Shown in pieces: positions 7,642 to 15,715 of a stretch of 18,644 nucleotides of DNA. Made by a program: the position numbers and the translations under genes. Below the pieces are notes generated by a model, which saw only the letters and a list, made by a program, of their open reading frames with translations, was not told where the DNA came from and made no database searches. The stretch's first letter is position 1. Each line of letters opens with the position of its first letter. Origin of the DNA: Kytococcus schroeteri (lineage in GTDB: Bacteria > Actinomycetota > Actinomycetes > Actinomycetales > Dermatophilaceae); NCBI RefSeq assembly GCF_002847825.1, contig NZ_PKIZ01000010.1, positions 1-18,644 on the forward strand, written 5' to 3'.

Positions 7642-8415
7642 TCAGCGGATGGTGGAGCGCTTCGCCGTCCGTGCACGGCGCGGGTCGATGCCCTTGGGCA
7701 TGCCGGCCTGCTGGGCCATGCCGCCCATCGCCGTGAGGCGCTTGTGCACGGCCTCGGCCTCCGCGTCGGTCATCTGCTTGGGCAGCTTCTTGGCCTCGCG
7801 GATCACGTCGGTCATGGGCGTGCGGTCCTCGCCCTCGCCGAGCAGGTAGGTGGTCACGGGCACCTCCGGACCGGCGATGCGGTGCACGAACTTCTCCTGC
7901 GAGGCCAGCAGCCGCTGCGCGCCCCCCTTGGGACCCTCGCCCAGCAGCACGACGCCCCGCCGGGAGACGCCGCGGAACACCATCGCGGCCTTGTCCATGT
8001 CCTGCACGCCCCGGGCACGGCGCGGCATCTCGGCGGCCACCGGCTCCTGCTCGTAGTACCAGGTGCGCCCCAGCGCCTGCAGTGCGGCCCCGCCCTGCCC
8101 GGGCTGGCCCTCCACCTGCGCGTAGGCGGCCTTCTGCGCCAGGCGGCCCAGCGTGAAGGTGGTGGCCAGGATGGCCACGAGCAGCCCCAGCAGCACGAAG
8201 TAGACGAACATGTCGAACAGCAGGCCCAGCAGGCCGAACAGCACGAGCACGCCCAGGAACACGGCCAGCAGGACCAGCGGCGTGTTGGGGTTGGCGCGCC
8301 GGGTCATGCGGTAGACCTCGCCGACCTGCGAGCCGTAGGCCTTCACGCGCTGGCCGAGCGTCCGCTTGCCGGTGCCGTCGCGGCGGGCGCCGCGCGGGGT
8401 GTCCTTCTGTGCCAT
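7642..8415 (-). CDS. DUF4191 membrane protein
   Basis: The 257-residue protein has a basic N-terminus (KDTPRGARRDGTGKRTLGQRVKAYGSQVGEVYRMTRRANP), then two closely spaced hydrophobic segments at about residues 46-95, and a cytosolic part with LGRTWYYEQEPVAAE and RGVVLLGEGPKG. This architecture and the position right after lipA are those of the actinobacterial DUF4191 family (Rv2219 in M. tuberculosis). Function is unknown. The ATG at 8415 fits the family start; a weak AGAGGA lies about 12 bases upstream. The gene follows lipA by 44 bases and is probably in the same transcript. A link to lipoate or to membrane handling of lipoyl precursors is only suggested by the conserved neighbourhood. Confidence 0.85.
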   Translation of the reverse strand: MAQKDTPRGARRDGTGKRTLGQRVKAYGSQVGEVYRMTRRANPNTPLVLLAVFLGVLVLFGLLGLLFDMFVYFVLLGLLVAILATTFTLGRLAQKAAYAQVEGQPGQGGAALQALGRTWYYEQEPVAAEMPRRARGVQDMDKAAMVFRGVSRRGVVLLGEGPKGGAQRLLASQEKFVHRIAGPEVPVTTYLLGEGEDRTPMTDVIREAKKLPKQMTDAEAEAVHKRLTAMGGMAQQAGMPKGIDPRRARTAKRSTIR

Positions 8416-8459
8416 GGGGCTGGGGTTCCTCTGTGTCAGGGCGGGGGAGTGGGGCGGCG

Positions 8460-9482
8460 TCAGCCGGTGGCGCCGAGGCGCTTCTCCACGAGGGTACGGG
8501 CCTCCTGGCGGGCCCCGTCGTCGACGGCCTCGCCGAGGTGGGCCAGGTGCTCGGGGATCTCGCGGCCGAGCTTGCGCATGGTCTGCGCCCACAGGCGGCC
8601 GGCGCGGTAGGACGAGCGCACCAGCGGGCCGGCCATGATGCTCATGCCCAGCTCCTCGCCGTACTCGCTGAGGGCCACGAACTCCTCCGGCTTCACCCAC
8701 CGGTCGATGGGGTGGTGCAGCTTGGAGGGGCGCAGGTACTGGGTGATGGTGAGGATGTCGCAGCCGGCGTCGCGCAGGTCCACCATCGCCTGCTTGATCT
8801 CCTCGTCGTTCTCGCCCATGCCCAGGATGAGGTTGGACTTGGTGAGCAGCCCGTCCTCCTTGGCCATGGAGATCACCTTGAGCGACTTCTCGTAGGTGAA
8901 CGCCGGGCGGATCTGGCGGAAGATGCGCGGCACGGTCTCCAGGTTGTGGGCGAACACCTCGGGGCGGGCGTCGAAGACCTGCTGCACCAGCTCGGGCTTG
9001 GCGCCGAAGTCCGGGGGCAGGATCTCCACGCCGGTGTTCGGGTTGCGCTCGTGGATGGCGCGGACGGTGTCGGCGTAGAGGCTGGCGGCGCCGTCGGGCA
9101 TGTCGTCGCGGGCCACACCGGTGACGGTGGCGTAGCGCAGGCCCATCTGGGCCACGGAGTTGGCCACCTTCATCGGCTCGGCCGGGTCGAGCGGCATCGG
9201 CTTGCCGGTGGCGATGTCGCAGAAGTCGCAGCGGCGCGTGCACGTGTCGCCACCGATGAGGAAGGTGGCCTCGCGGTCCTCCCAGCACTCGAAGATGTTG
9301 GGGCAGCCGGCCTCCTGGCACACCGTGTGCAGGCCCTGCCCCTTGACCATGGAGTTCACCTCGCGGTACTCCGGGCCCATCTTGGCGGTGGTGCGGATCC
9401 AGGAGGGCTTGCGCTCGATCGGCGTCTCGGCGTTGCGCGCCTCCACGCGCAGCAGACGGCGACCTTCGGGGGCGATGGTCAC
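8460..9482 (-). CDS. lipA: Lipoyl synthase
   Basis: The 340-residue radical SAM enzyme inserts two sulfur atoms into the octanoyl chain on lipoyl domains. Both iron-sulfur clusters are visible: the auxiliary cluster Cys55, Cys60 and Cys66 ([12 protein letters not shown]) and the radical SAM triad Cys81, Cys85 and Cys88 (CTRRCDFC). The C-terminal RSSYRAG supplies the serine ligand of the auxiliary cluster. Length is slightly above the roughly 320 of E. coli LipA and normal for actinobacteria. The GTG at 9482 has AGGGAG about nine bases upstream and gives the family start ([22 protein letters not shown]). It lies 124 bases after lipB, with a possible promoter of its own in the gap. Its substrates here would include the E2 encoded about 2 kb away. 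Confidence 0.97.
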   Translation of the reverse strand: MTIAPEGRRLLRVEARNAETPIERKPSWIRTTAKMGPEYREVNSMVKGQGLHTVCQEAGCPNIFECWEDREATFLIGGDTCTRRCDFCDIATGKPMPLDPAEPMKVANSVAQMGLRYATVTGVARDDMPDGAASLYADTVRAIHERNPNTGVEILPPDFGAKPELVQQVFDARPEVFAHNLETVPRIFRQIRPAFTYEKSLKVISMAKEDGLLTKSNLILGMGENDEEIKQAMVDLRDAGCDILTITQYLRPSKLHHPIDRWVKPEEFVALSEYGEELGMSIMAGPLVRSSYRAGRLWAQTMRKLGREIPEHLAHLGEAVDDGARQEARTLVEKRLGATG

Positions 9483-9568
9483 GGATTGACTCCCTGCACT
9501 CGACGTGGCGTCCCGGCGGTGCCTGCCGGGGCCTGGTGGGCGGCGGTGGACGCCGCACGCAGCACCAC

Positions 9569-9574
9569 AGGATA
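9569..9574 (-). promoter_or_regulatory. Possible -10 box of an internal lipA promoter
   Basis: Read on the minus strand this is TATCCT, a TANNNT match in the 124-base gap between lipB and lipA, about 87 bases before the lipA GTG. No convincing -35 is seen. A small hairpin (9540-9545 with 9551-9556) would fall in the leader. The run may also be read through from lipB. Confidence 0.28.
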
Positions 9575-9606
9575 CGCCGGGTGGGGCGGGGTGCCGGCGG
9601 GTGGGT

Positions 9607-10320
9607 TCAGGCGGCGTCGTGCCCGGCGGTGGTGGCGGCCGGGCGCGCCACCTCGACCGCGCCGAGTACGTCGCGCAGGTGCGCCTCCACGCGCGGCAGG
9701 GCGTCGGCCACGGTCGCGCCGGCGGCGTCCTCGCCGCGGCGGCGCAGCTCGGCGGCGATGCTGGTCACGCCCGCGTCGGAGATGCCGCACGGCACGATGC
9801 CCTCGGCCCAGGTGAGCGGGCAGTCCACGTTGAGGGCGAAGCCGTGCATGGCCACGTCGCGGCTCACGCGGATGCCGATGGCGCCGATCTTGCGGTCCTG
9901 ACGTCCGAACTCGTCCTGCGCGGCGGGGTCGCCGAGCACCCAGGCACCGCTGCGCCCGTCCACCCGCGTGGCCTCGATGCCGTACTCGGCCACGGTGCGG
10001 ATGAGCACCTCCTCGAGGCGGCGCACGTGCGCCACCACGTCCACCGGGTCCGGCAACCGCACGATCGGGTAGCCGGTGAGCTGGCCGGGGCCGTGCCAGG
10101 TGATCTTGCCGCCGCGGTCCACGTCGACCACGGGGGTGCCGTCCAGGGGGCGCTCGTGGGGCTCGGTGCGCTTGCCGGCGGTGTAGACGGCCGTGTGCTC
10201 CAGCAGCAGCACGGTGTCCTCACCACCCTCGACGACGCGCTGGTGCACCTGCTTCTGCAGGTCCCAGCCCTCCATGTAGTCGACGGTGTCCGGAACCAGG
10301 CCCACGTGCTCGAAGCGCAT
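9607..10320 (-). CDS. lipB: Octanoyltransferase
   Basis: The 237-residue protein moves octanoyl from acyl carrier protein to lipoyl domains, the step before LipA. Diagnostic motifs are [17 protein letters not shown] (69-85), [11 protein letters not shown] with catalytic Lys144, and the [11 protein letters not shown] to IVPCGI segment with nucleophile Cys178. Length is usual for the family. The ATG at 10320 gives the typical MRFEHVG start. A TANNNT box lies six bases upstream and there is no ribosome site, so the message may be leaderless. lipB heads the minus-strand run lipB-lipA-DUF4191-deacetylase-acyltransferase and is divergent from the pseudokinase gene only 65 bases away. Confidence 0.96.
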   Translation of the reverse strand: MRFEHVGLVPDTVDYMEGWDLQKQVHQRVVEGGEDTVLLLEHTAVYTAGKRTEPHERPLDGTPVVDVDRGGKITWHGPGQLTGYPIVRLPDPVDVVAHVRRLEEVLIRTVAEYGIEATRVDGRSGAWVLGDPAAQDEFGRQDRKIGAIGIRVSRDVAMHGFALNVDCPLTWAEGIVPCGISDAGVTSIAAELRRRGEDAAGATVADALPRVEAHLRDVLGAVEVARPAATTAGHDAA

Positions 10321-10326
10321 ACGCCG

Positions 10327-10332
10327 AGGGTA
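10327..10332 (-). promoter_or_regulatory. Candidate -10 box for a leaderless lipB transcript
   Basis: On the minus strand TACCCT sits six bases before the lipB ATG. The same hexamer and spacing occur before the RDD-protein gene. It lies within the short region shared with the divergent pseudokinase gene. Confidence 0.45.
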
Positions 10333-10385
10333 CGCCTGTGGACGACGCCCGACACGCCCACCCGGATCCGCGGCAGGCTGCACCC

Positions 10386-11720
10386 ATGGTTCGAGTGCAG
10401 GAACTGGTGCAGGAAGGGTGGGAGCCGTCGCCGCAGGAGGTGGCCCGGCTCCTGCGGGAGGTGGGGGCCGACCTGGTGCGGCTCCACGAGGGTGGCGCGG
10501 TGCACGGTGGCGTGAGCACCGCGGTGGTGGGGGTGGGGGCCGACCACGGCTTCCACCTGGGGCCGCCGGTCCCGGCCGGGGACGACCCCTGGCTGCGGGA
10601 GCCGCCGGAGGTGGTGGACGGCGACGCGCCCACCCCGGCGAGCGACACCTACGAACTGGCCGCGGTGGTCCGGGACCTGCTCGACGTGGTGACGTGGGAG
10701 CTGCCGGAGGAGCTCGTGGTGGCCGTGGAGCGCGGCCTGCGCGACGACCCGTCGGGACGTCCCACGGTCACGGCCCTGGTGGTCTGTGCCGCCGGCGCCC
10801 TCGAGGAGGTGGCCGGGGCCAGCACGCCGCCCGACGGCCCGGTCGACCTTCCGCCCGGGCCGGACGAGCCGGAGGCGGCGAGTGCGGCCCCGTCCAGCCC
10901 CCTCCCGTCCAGCCCGGCTGCCGAGCGTGTGGAGGCGCCACCGTTCGCCCTCGGGGACGAAGGCGCGGAGGACGCGGACCCCGCGGACCGGCCGGGCACC
11001 TCCTGGCCGGACATGGTGGTCCACGGCTCGGCCAGCGGCGACCAGGACCGGATGGCCGCCCTCCGCGAGGCCTTCGCCGCTGCCGCCCAGGAACCGGAGC
11101 GGTCCGGTCTGCGGTCGCGCCTGCACCCGGTGGGCACGCGCCCGCTGGTGCTCGGCGCCGTGGCGGTGCTGGCCCTCGGCGGCCTCTGGGCGGTGGGTTC
11201 GCAGGGGGCCGACCCGGCCGTGGCCGAGACCCCGGTGGCGGCGCCCGGTCCCTCCGGGGCGCCGGCCGATCCCTCCGCCGTGTCGGACCGCCCGGCCGGT
11301 GGTACCGCCTCGCCCACGCCTGCCCCTGCACGCACGCGCACCGCGCCGGAGGCGGGCGCGCCCGTGGCCCTGCCCACCGCCGAGGAGGTCGACGATCTGC
11401 TCACGACCCGGGCGGTCGCGTGGGTGGCAGGGGACCGGGAGGCCCTGGCCCGGGTGGTGGTGCGCGACAGCCCCGCCTGGCGCCGCGACACCGGGCACCC
11501 CGCGCCCGAGGGCCACTCGGTGGCGGCCCGCTACCGCGTGAGCGACGTGCGGCCGGTCCGGGCAGACGGAGGGAGCGGCGCGGGCCGGGTGGTGCTCACC
11601 GCCAAGGTGGCCGCCCAGGGAGGGGACCCGCGGACGGTCCGGCTCGAGCTCGAGCCCTCGGGGAAGGACGGCGGCCCGATCTCCTGGCGGCTGGCCGACT
11701 GGCGGGTGCTGGCCGCCTGA
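10386..11720 (+). CDS. Membrane protein with kinase C-lobe-like pseudokinase domain
   Basis: This 444-residue protein has three parts. Residues 1-135 resemble the C-lobe of a Ser/Thr kinase: [15 protein letters not shown] at 30-44 matches the catalytic loop but with HGG in place of [13 protein letters not shown] at 67-76 recalls the APE segment; [14 protein letters not shown] at 86-99 and [15 protein letters not shown] at 117-131 match subdomains IX and XI. There is no glycine loop, VAIK lysine or DFG, so it should not phosphorylate. A Pro/Ala/acidic linker follows, then one membrane segment (about 253-272, [19 protein letters not shown]), a second Pro/Ala-rich linker, and an outside domain (about 335-444, [28 protein letters not shown] onward) of SnoaL/NTF2-like appearance. 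A GTG at 10338 would add 16 residues; I prefer the ATG at 10386 because a CAGGCT hexamer lies six bases before it. It is divergent from lipB. A scaffold or sensor role is inference. Confidence 0.68.
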   Translation: MVRVQELVQEGWEPSPQEVARLLREVGADLVRLHEGGAVHGGVSTAVVGVGADHGFHLGPPVPAGDDPWLREPPEVVDGDAPTPASDTYELAAVVRDLLDVVTWELPEELVVAVERGLRDDPSGRPTVTALVVCAAGALEEVAGASTPPDGPVDLPPGPDEPEAASAAPSSPLPSSPAAERVEAPPFALGDEGAEDADPADRPGTSWPDMVVHGSASGDQDRMAALREAFAAAAQEPERSGLRSRLHPVGTRPLVLGAVAVLALGGLWAVGSQGADPAVAETPVAAPGPSGAPADPSAVSDRPAGGTASPTPAPARTRTAPEAGAPVALPTAEEVDDLLTTRAVAWVAGDREALARVVVRDSPAWRRDTGHPAPEGHSVAARYRVSDVRPVRADGGSGAGRVVLTAKVAAQGGDPRTVRLELEPSGKDGGPISWRLADWRVLAA

Positions 11721-11737
11721 CCGGGAGCGGGTGCGCG

Positions 11738-11773
11738 GACGGGGCCCCACACCGTGTGGTGCGGGGCCCCGTC
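11738..11773. terminator. Bidirectional hairpin terminator between the pseudokinase gene and sucB
   Basis: Arms 11738-11753 and 11758-11773 form a 16-pair stem with one mismatch around a GTGT loop. It lies between convergent stops at 11720 (+) and 11822 (-). No T-run follows. The plus-side foot again reads CCGTCGT. Confidence 0.8.
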
Positions 11774-11821
11774 GTGTGCAAGGGCTGTGCCGGCCGGGCG
11801 GGCCGGACCGGCGTCAGCGGG

Positions 11822-13690
11822 TCAGACCTCGAACTGGCCGGCCTCCAGGCGCTCCTTCATGGTGCCCAGGAAGCGGGCGGCGTCGGCGCCGTCCACGATG
11901 CGGTGGTCGTAGGACAGGGCCAGGTACACCATCGAGCGGATGGCGATGGTCTCCAGACCGTCCTCGTCGCTCACCACGACCGGGCGCTTCACCACGGCAC
12001 CGGTGCCGAGGATCGCCACGTTCGGCTGGTTGATGATCGGCGTGTCGAACAGGGCGCCGCGCGAACCGGTGTTGGTGAGCGTGAAGGTCGCACCGCTCAG
12101 CTCGTCCGGGCCCACCTTGTTGTCGCGGGTGCGGCTGGCCAGGTCGTCGATCTTGCGGGCGATGCCGGCGATGTTCAGCGACCCGGCGTCCTTGATGACC
12201 GGCACCAGCAGGCCCTTGTCGGTGTCCACGGCCATGCCCAGGTTCTCCTGGGCGTGGTAGACGATCTGGTCGTCCTCCACCGAGGCGTTCACCGTCGGGT
12301 GCTCCTTGAGCGCCTCGATGGCGGCCTGCGCGAAGAAGGGCAGGAACGAGAGCTTGACGCCCTCGCGGGCCTGGAAGGCCTTCTTCTCGCGGTCACGCAG
12401 GCGGGCGATCTTGGTGACGTCCACCTCGACCACGGTGGTCAGCTGCGCGGAGACCTGCAGCGACTCCAGCATGCGCTGGGCGATCACCTTGCGCAGGCGG
12501 GTCATCTTCTCGGTGGTGCCGCGCTTGGCCTGCAGGTCGCCCAGGGCGCCGGAGGACTTCTGCGCGGAACCCGAGGACTGCGCCGCGGGCTTCTGCGCGG
12601 GCTGCTCGGCCGGCTCCTGCTCGGCCTTCGGCTGCTCGGCCGGGGCTTCGGCGGGCGCCTCGGCCCCCTTGCCCTTGGCGGGCGCCTCGGCCCCCTTGCC
12701 CTTGGCGGGCGCCTCGGCCCCCTTGCCCTCGGCGGCGGCCAGCACGTCCTGCTTGCGGATGCGGCCACCCACGCCGGAACCCTCCAGGGTGGAGAGGTCC
12801 ACGCCGTGCTGCTTGGCCAGCTTGCGCACCAGCGGGGTCACGTAGGTCTCGGAGTCGGAGCCCTTGTCGGAGGATTCGGCCTTCTTCGGGGCCTCCTTCG
12901 CCGGGGCGGGCTCCTGGTCCTTCTTGTCCGCGGCCTTCTTCTCGTCGGCCTTCGCAGCGGCCTGCGGGTCCTCGGTCTCGCCCTCGGCAGCCACCTCCTC
13001 GGCGGACCCGGCGTCCATCGGCTCGGCGTCGGCGTCCTGGTCGGCCTCGTCCTCGGAGGAGTCGTCGCCACCGGCCTCGCCGCCGATGACACCCAGCTCG
13101 CCGCCGACCTCGACGGTCTCGTCCTCACCGGCGATGATCTTGGAGAGCACGCCCGCGTAGGGGGAGGGGATCTCGGTGTCCACCTTGTCGGTGGAGACCT
13201 CGAGCAGCGGCTCGTCGACCTCGACCTCGTCACCCTCGGCCTTCAGCCAGCGGGTCACGGTGCCCTCGGTCACGGACTCGCCGAGCTCCGGCATCGTCAC
13301 GGTCTGGCCCTCGCCGCCGCCGGAGGACTTCTTGGCCGGCTTCTCGGCCTTCTCCTCCGTCTTCTCCTCGGCCTTCTTCGGCTCCTCCGCCTTCTCCTCG
13401 GCGGGCTCCTCGTCCTTCTCGTCGGAGGAGTCGTCGGACCCGCCGGAGGCCTCGCCGTCGCCGATGACGGCCAGGTCGCCGCCGACCTCGACGGTGTCGT
13501 CCTCCTCGGCAAGGATCTCCTGCAGCACACCCGCCACCGGGGAGGGGATCTCGGTGTCCACCTTGTCGGTGGAGACCTCGAGCAGCGGCTCGTCGACCGC
13601 CACCTCGTCACCCACGGCCTTCAACCAGCGCGTCACCGTGCCCTCGGTCACGGACTCGCCGAGCTCCGGCATCGTCACCTTCTCAGACAT
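11822..13690 (-). CDS. sucB: 2-oxo-acid dehydrogenase E2 (dihydrolipoyl acyltransferase), two lipoyl domains
   Basis: The 622-residue protein is the acyltransferase core of a 2-oxo-acid dehydrogenase complex. In order: lipoyl domain 1 (about 3-77, Lys43 in TDKVDTE), an acidic/Lys-rich linker, lipoyl domain 2 (131-203, Lys169), a second charged linker, an E3/E1-binding domain (about 283-320, [28 protein letters not shown]), a repetitive KGKGAEAPA linker, and the catalytic domain (about 390-622) with SYDHRIVDG carrying catalytic His596 and [22 protein letters not shown]. It is the counterpart of DlaT of M. tuberculosis, which serves pyruvate dehydrogenase and sits in the same neighbourhood, so dlaT is an equally good name; E2 specificity cannot be read from sequence. 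GAGGAG lies seven bases before the ATG. It follows lpd by 102 bases and precedes a strong hairpin. Confidence 0.94.
   Translation of the reverse strand: MSEKVTMPELGESVTEGTVTRWLKAVGDEVAVDEPLLEVSTDKVDTEIPSPVAGVLQEILAEEDDTVEVGGDLAVIGDGEASGGSDDSSDEKDEEPAEEKAEEPKKAEEKTEEKAEKPAKKSSGGGEGQTVTMPELGESVTEGTVTRWLKAEGDEVEVDEPLLEVSTDKVDTEIPSPYAGVLSKIIAGEDETVEVGGELGVIGGEAGGDDSSEDEADQDADAEPMDAGSAEEVAAEGETEDPQAAAKADEKKAADKKDQEPAPAKEAPKKAESSDKGSDSETYVTPLVRKLAKQHGVDLSTLEGSGVGGRIRKQDVLAAAEGKGAEAPAKGKGAEAPAKGKGAEAPAEAPAEQPKAEQEPAEQPAQKPAAQSSGSAQKSSGALGDLQAKRGTTEKMTRLRKVIAQRMLESLQVSAQLTTVVEVDVTKIARLRDREKKAFQAREGVKLSFLPFFAQAAIEALKEHPTVNASVEDDQIVYHAQENLGMAVDTDKGLLVPVIKDAGSLNIAGIARKIDDLASRTRDNKVGPDELSGATFTLTNTGSRGALFDTPIINQPNVAILGTGAVVKRPVVVSDEDGLETIAIRSMVYLALSYDHRIVDGADAARFLGTMKERLEAGQFEV
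12651..12731 (-). repeat. 27-base tandem repeat, three copies, in the sucB linker
   Basis: Three adjoining 27-base units (12651-12677, 12678-12704, 12705-12731) are identical except for one T to C change near the end of the third. Each encodes a [13 protein letters not shown] nonapeptide in the flexible linker between the E3-binding and catalytic domains. Near-identity at the DNA level suggests recent slippage, so copy number may vary between strains. Confidence 0.9.
13161..13598 (-). repeat. Identical 60-base segments shared by the two lipoyl domains
   Basis: Positions 13161-13220 (lipoyl domain 2) and 13539-13598 (lipoyl domain 1) are identical over 60 bases, spanning the lipoylated Lys motif. 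A second identical pair of 41 bases lies at 13260-13300 and 13638-13678. The spacing of about 378 bases is the same for both pairs, so they are one duplicated domain unit with conserved blocks. Confidence 0.88.
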
Positions 13691-13792
13691 TCCCTGTCTC
13701 CTCGGTCGTTCGTTGAGCGGTCTGTACTGCCCTTGCGCAGCCATTCTCCACACTGGGCGGTGCCGCGCACCACCCGGGGCGTGCCGTGTACG

Positions 13793-15175
13793 TCACGCGT
13801 GGGCGTGCAACGGCTTGCCGGCCAGCGCCAGGTGGGCCTCGCCGAGGGCCTCGTTCTGGGTGGGGTGGGCGTGGACGAGGGCGGCGACCTCCTCGGGCAG
13901 GGCCTCCCAGTTGTAGATGAGCTGGGCCTCACCCACCTGCTCACCCATGCGGGCGCCGACCATGTGGATGCCCACCACTGGGCCGTCCTTGCGGCGCACC
14001 AGCTTGACGAAGCCCTGCGTGGCCAGGATCTGGCTCTTGCCGTTGCCGCCGAGGTTGTACTCCAGGGCCTCCACGGCGTCCTCGCCGTACTGCTCCTTGG
14101 CCTTGGCCTCGGTGAGGCCCACCGACGCGATCTCGGGGTCGCAGTAGGTGACGCGGGGGATGCCGGCCTCGTCGATCGGGGCGGGCTCCAGGCCGGCGAT
14201 CTTCTCGGCCACGAAGATGCCCTGGGCGAAGCCGCGGTGGGCCAGCTGCAGGCCGGGCACGATGTCGCCGACGGCCCACAGGTGGTCCACGCCGGTGCGC
14301 AGGTCGGCGTCGGTGACCACGAAGCCGCGGTCGAGGTTGACGCCGGCCTCCTCGAAGCCCATCCCCTCGGTGACCGGGCCGCGACCGATGGCCACGAGCA
14401 GCAGGTCGGCCTCCAGCGTGGTGCCGTCCTGCAGCCTCACGGTGACGCCGTCCTCGCGGTTGTCCACGGACTCGAACATGACGCCGGTGCGGACGTCGAT
14501 CTTGCGCTTGCGGAAGGCGCGCAGCAGCGTCTTGCTCACGGCCTCGTCCTCAGCGGGCACGATGCGGTCCAGGCCCTCCACCACGGTGACCTGGGCCCCG
14601 AAGCTGGTGAACACGCTGGCGAACTCCACGCCGATGACGCCGCCACCGAGCACCACCACGGACTGCGGCACGAAGTCGAGCTGCAGGGCCTGCTCGGAGG
14701 TCATCACCCGACCACCGATCTCCAGACCCGGGATGGACCGCGGGCGCGACCCGGTGGCCAGCACCACGTCCTTGCCCACGAGCTCGCGGCCGTCCACGGT
14801 GACGGTGTTGGGTGCGGTGAGGCGGCCCTCGCCCTCCACGTACTCCACCTTGCGCGCCTTCACCAGGCCCTGCAGACCCTTGTGCAGCCGGCCGATGACG
14901 CCGTCCTTGTAGGCGTTCACGCGGCCCATGTCGATGCCCTCGAAGGTCGCGTTCACGCCGAAGCTGGCGCTCTCGCGGGTGCTGTCGGCCACCTCGGCGG
15001 CGTGCAGCAGCGCCTTGGTGGGCACGCAACCCTGGTGCAGGCAGGTGCCGCCCAGCTTGCCCTTCTCCACCAGGGCCACGGTGAGGCCCAGCTCGGCCGC
15101 GCGCAGGGCGGCCGCGTAGCCGCCGCTTCCGCCACCGAGGATGACGAGGTCGTGGGTGGGCTGGCTGCTCGACAT
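13793..15175 (-). CDS. lpdA: Dihydrolipoyl dehydrogenase (E3)
   Basis: The 460-residue flavoprotein reoxidises dihydrolipoyl groups on the E2 and on GcvH, passing electrons to NAD. It has the N-terminal FAD loop GGGSGGYAAALRAAELG (14-30), the redox disulfide Cys45/Cys50 in GGTCLHQGCVPTK, the NAD-binding GGGVIGVEFAS near residue 182, the second FAD motif AVGDI, and the C-terminal HAHPTQNE with His437 and Glu442 as the acid/base pair. Length is normal. The ATG at 15175 has AGGAG five bases upstream; longer in-frame readings lack conserved content. sucB follows 102 bases downstream on the same strand, so E2 and E3 are probably co-transcribed. In M. tuberculosis the lpd gene is elsewhere, so this pairing is a lineage difference. 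Confidence 0.95.
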   Translation of the reverse strand: MSSSQPTHDLVILGGGSGGYAAALRAAELGLTVALVEKGKLGGTCLHQGCVPTKALLHAAEVADSTRESASFGVNATFEGIDMGRVNAYKDGVIGRLHKGLQGLVKARKVEYVEGEGRLTAPNTVTVDGRELVGKDVVLATGSRPRSIPGLEIGGRVMTSEQALQLDFVPQSVVVLGGGVIGVEFASVFTSFGAQVTVVEGLDRIVPAEDEAVSKTLLRAFRKRKIDVRTGVMFESVDNREDGVTVRLQDGTTLEADLLLVAIGRGPVTEGMGFEEAGVNLDRGFVVTDADLRTGVDHLWAVGDIVPGLQLAHRGFAQGIFVAEKIAGLEPAPIDEAGIPRVTYCDPEIASVGLTEAKAKEQYGEDAVEALEYNLGGNGKSQILATQGFVKLVRRKDGPVVGIHMVGARMGEQVGEAQLIYNWEALPEEVAALVHAHPTQNEALGEAHLALAGKPLHAHA

Positions 15176-15235
15176 GGACGCTCCTGGGGTGGATGTCGGG
15201 GGACCGGGCGGTGTGGCCCGGGAGAGGTCGGGGTC

Positions 15236-15264
15236 ATCGTGCCATGTGGCGCAGGCCACGTCAG
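15236..15264 (-). promoter_or_regulatory. Candidate lpdA promoter
   Basis: On the minus strand CTGACG (15259-15264) and CACGAT (15236-15241) are separated by 17 bases, a good spacing for a housekeeping promoter with one mismatch in the first base of each box. It would give a leader of about 50 bases carrying the AGGAG site. Confidence 0.4.
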
Positions 15265-15392
15265 GTGGGCTCCCGGGTCGGTCGGGCCGCGGCCCGTCGG
15301 CCGTGGGAAAAACGGTGGACGCCCCCTTGGTGGGGTGTCACGCTGGGCGCAGTCGAGCACCGCGGACCGGCCGCGGCCCTGGCATCGGCGGG

Positions 15393-15400
15393 AAGGAGGT
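15393..15400 (+). promoter_or_regulatory. Full-length Shine-Dalgarno site of the DUF5302 gene
   Basis: AAGGAGGT is fully complementary to the 3' end of 16S rRNA and lies six bases before the ATG at 15407. It is the strongest ribosome binding site in the window and confirms that this very short gene is real and probably well translated. Confidence 0.85.
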
Positions 15401-15406
15401 CACGTC

Positions 15407-15583
15407 ATGACGAACGAGCACGTCACCGACGAGACCAGGCGCAAGTTCGAGGAGGCCCTCGCGGCCAAGAAGGCCCACGGCGGCACCGACGTGTCGGCCG
15501 AGGGGGGCCACGGCAAGGTGGAGCACCCCCACGGGCCCGAGACCTCGGGCGCCCAGCAGATGTTCCGGCGCAAGAGCGTCTGA
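15407..15583 (+). CDS. DUF5302 small protein
   Basis: This 58-residue protein (MTNEHVTDETRRKFEEALAA at the start, MFRRKSV at the end) matches my recollection of the actinobacterial DUF5302 family: a short helix RRKFEEALAAKKA, a Gly/His-rich middle (GGHGKVEHPHGPET), and a basic FRRKS end. The function of the family is unknown. No signal peptide, membrane segment or cysteine is present. A perfect AAGGAGGT site precedes the ATG and a very strong hairpin follows the stop, so it is a single-gene unit between divergent lpdA and convergent pepA. The three clustered His residues could bind metal, but this is speculation. Confidence 0.82.
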   Translation: MTNEHVTDETRRKFEEALAAKKAHGGTDVSAEGGHGKVEHPHGPETSGAQQMFRRKSV

Positions 15584-15613
15584 GCACCCGCAGCGCCGTC
15601 CGCGCGCGTGCGA

Positions 15614-15652
15614 GGAGCCCCCACCCGGTGCACGGCACCGGGTGGGGGCTCC
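15614..15652. terminator. Bidirectional hairpin terminator between the DUF5302 gene and pepA
   Basis: A perfect 18-pair stem (15614-15631 with 15635-15652) encloses a three-base loop, or 17 pairs with five. It is the strongest hairpin in the window and lies between stops at 15583 (+) and 15716 (-). No T-run is present; the plus-side foot reads CCGTCGT. Confidence 0.85.
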
Positions 15653-15669
15653 GTCGTGTCCGGACCCCT

Positions 15670-15699
15670 CGCTCCCCGGCCCGGGGCGGGCGGGGAGCG
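15670..15699. terminator. Second hairpin downstream of pepA
   Basis: CGCTCCCCG (15670-15678) pairs perfectly with CGGGGAGCG (15691-15699) around a GC-rich 12-base loop that can itself fold. It is 17 bases beyond the pepA stop and probably helps end the pepA transcript before the larger hairpin. Confidence 0.5.
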
Positions 15700-15715
15700 G
15701 GCCCGGGTGGGCGCG

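Noticed and set aside
10286..15583. Open frame of 1765 codons on the plus strand running across the pseudokinase, sucB and lpdA genes
   Set aside because: It crosses several well-supported genes and terminators, is low-complexity Gly/Leu/Val/His sequence typical of antisense to GC-rich genes, and shows no domain.
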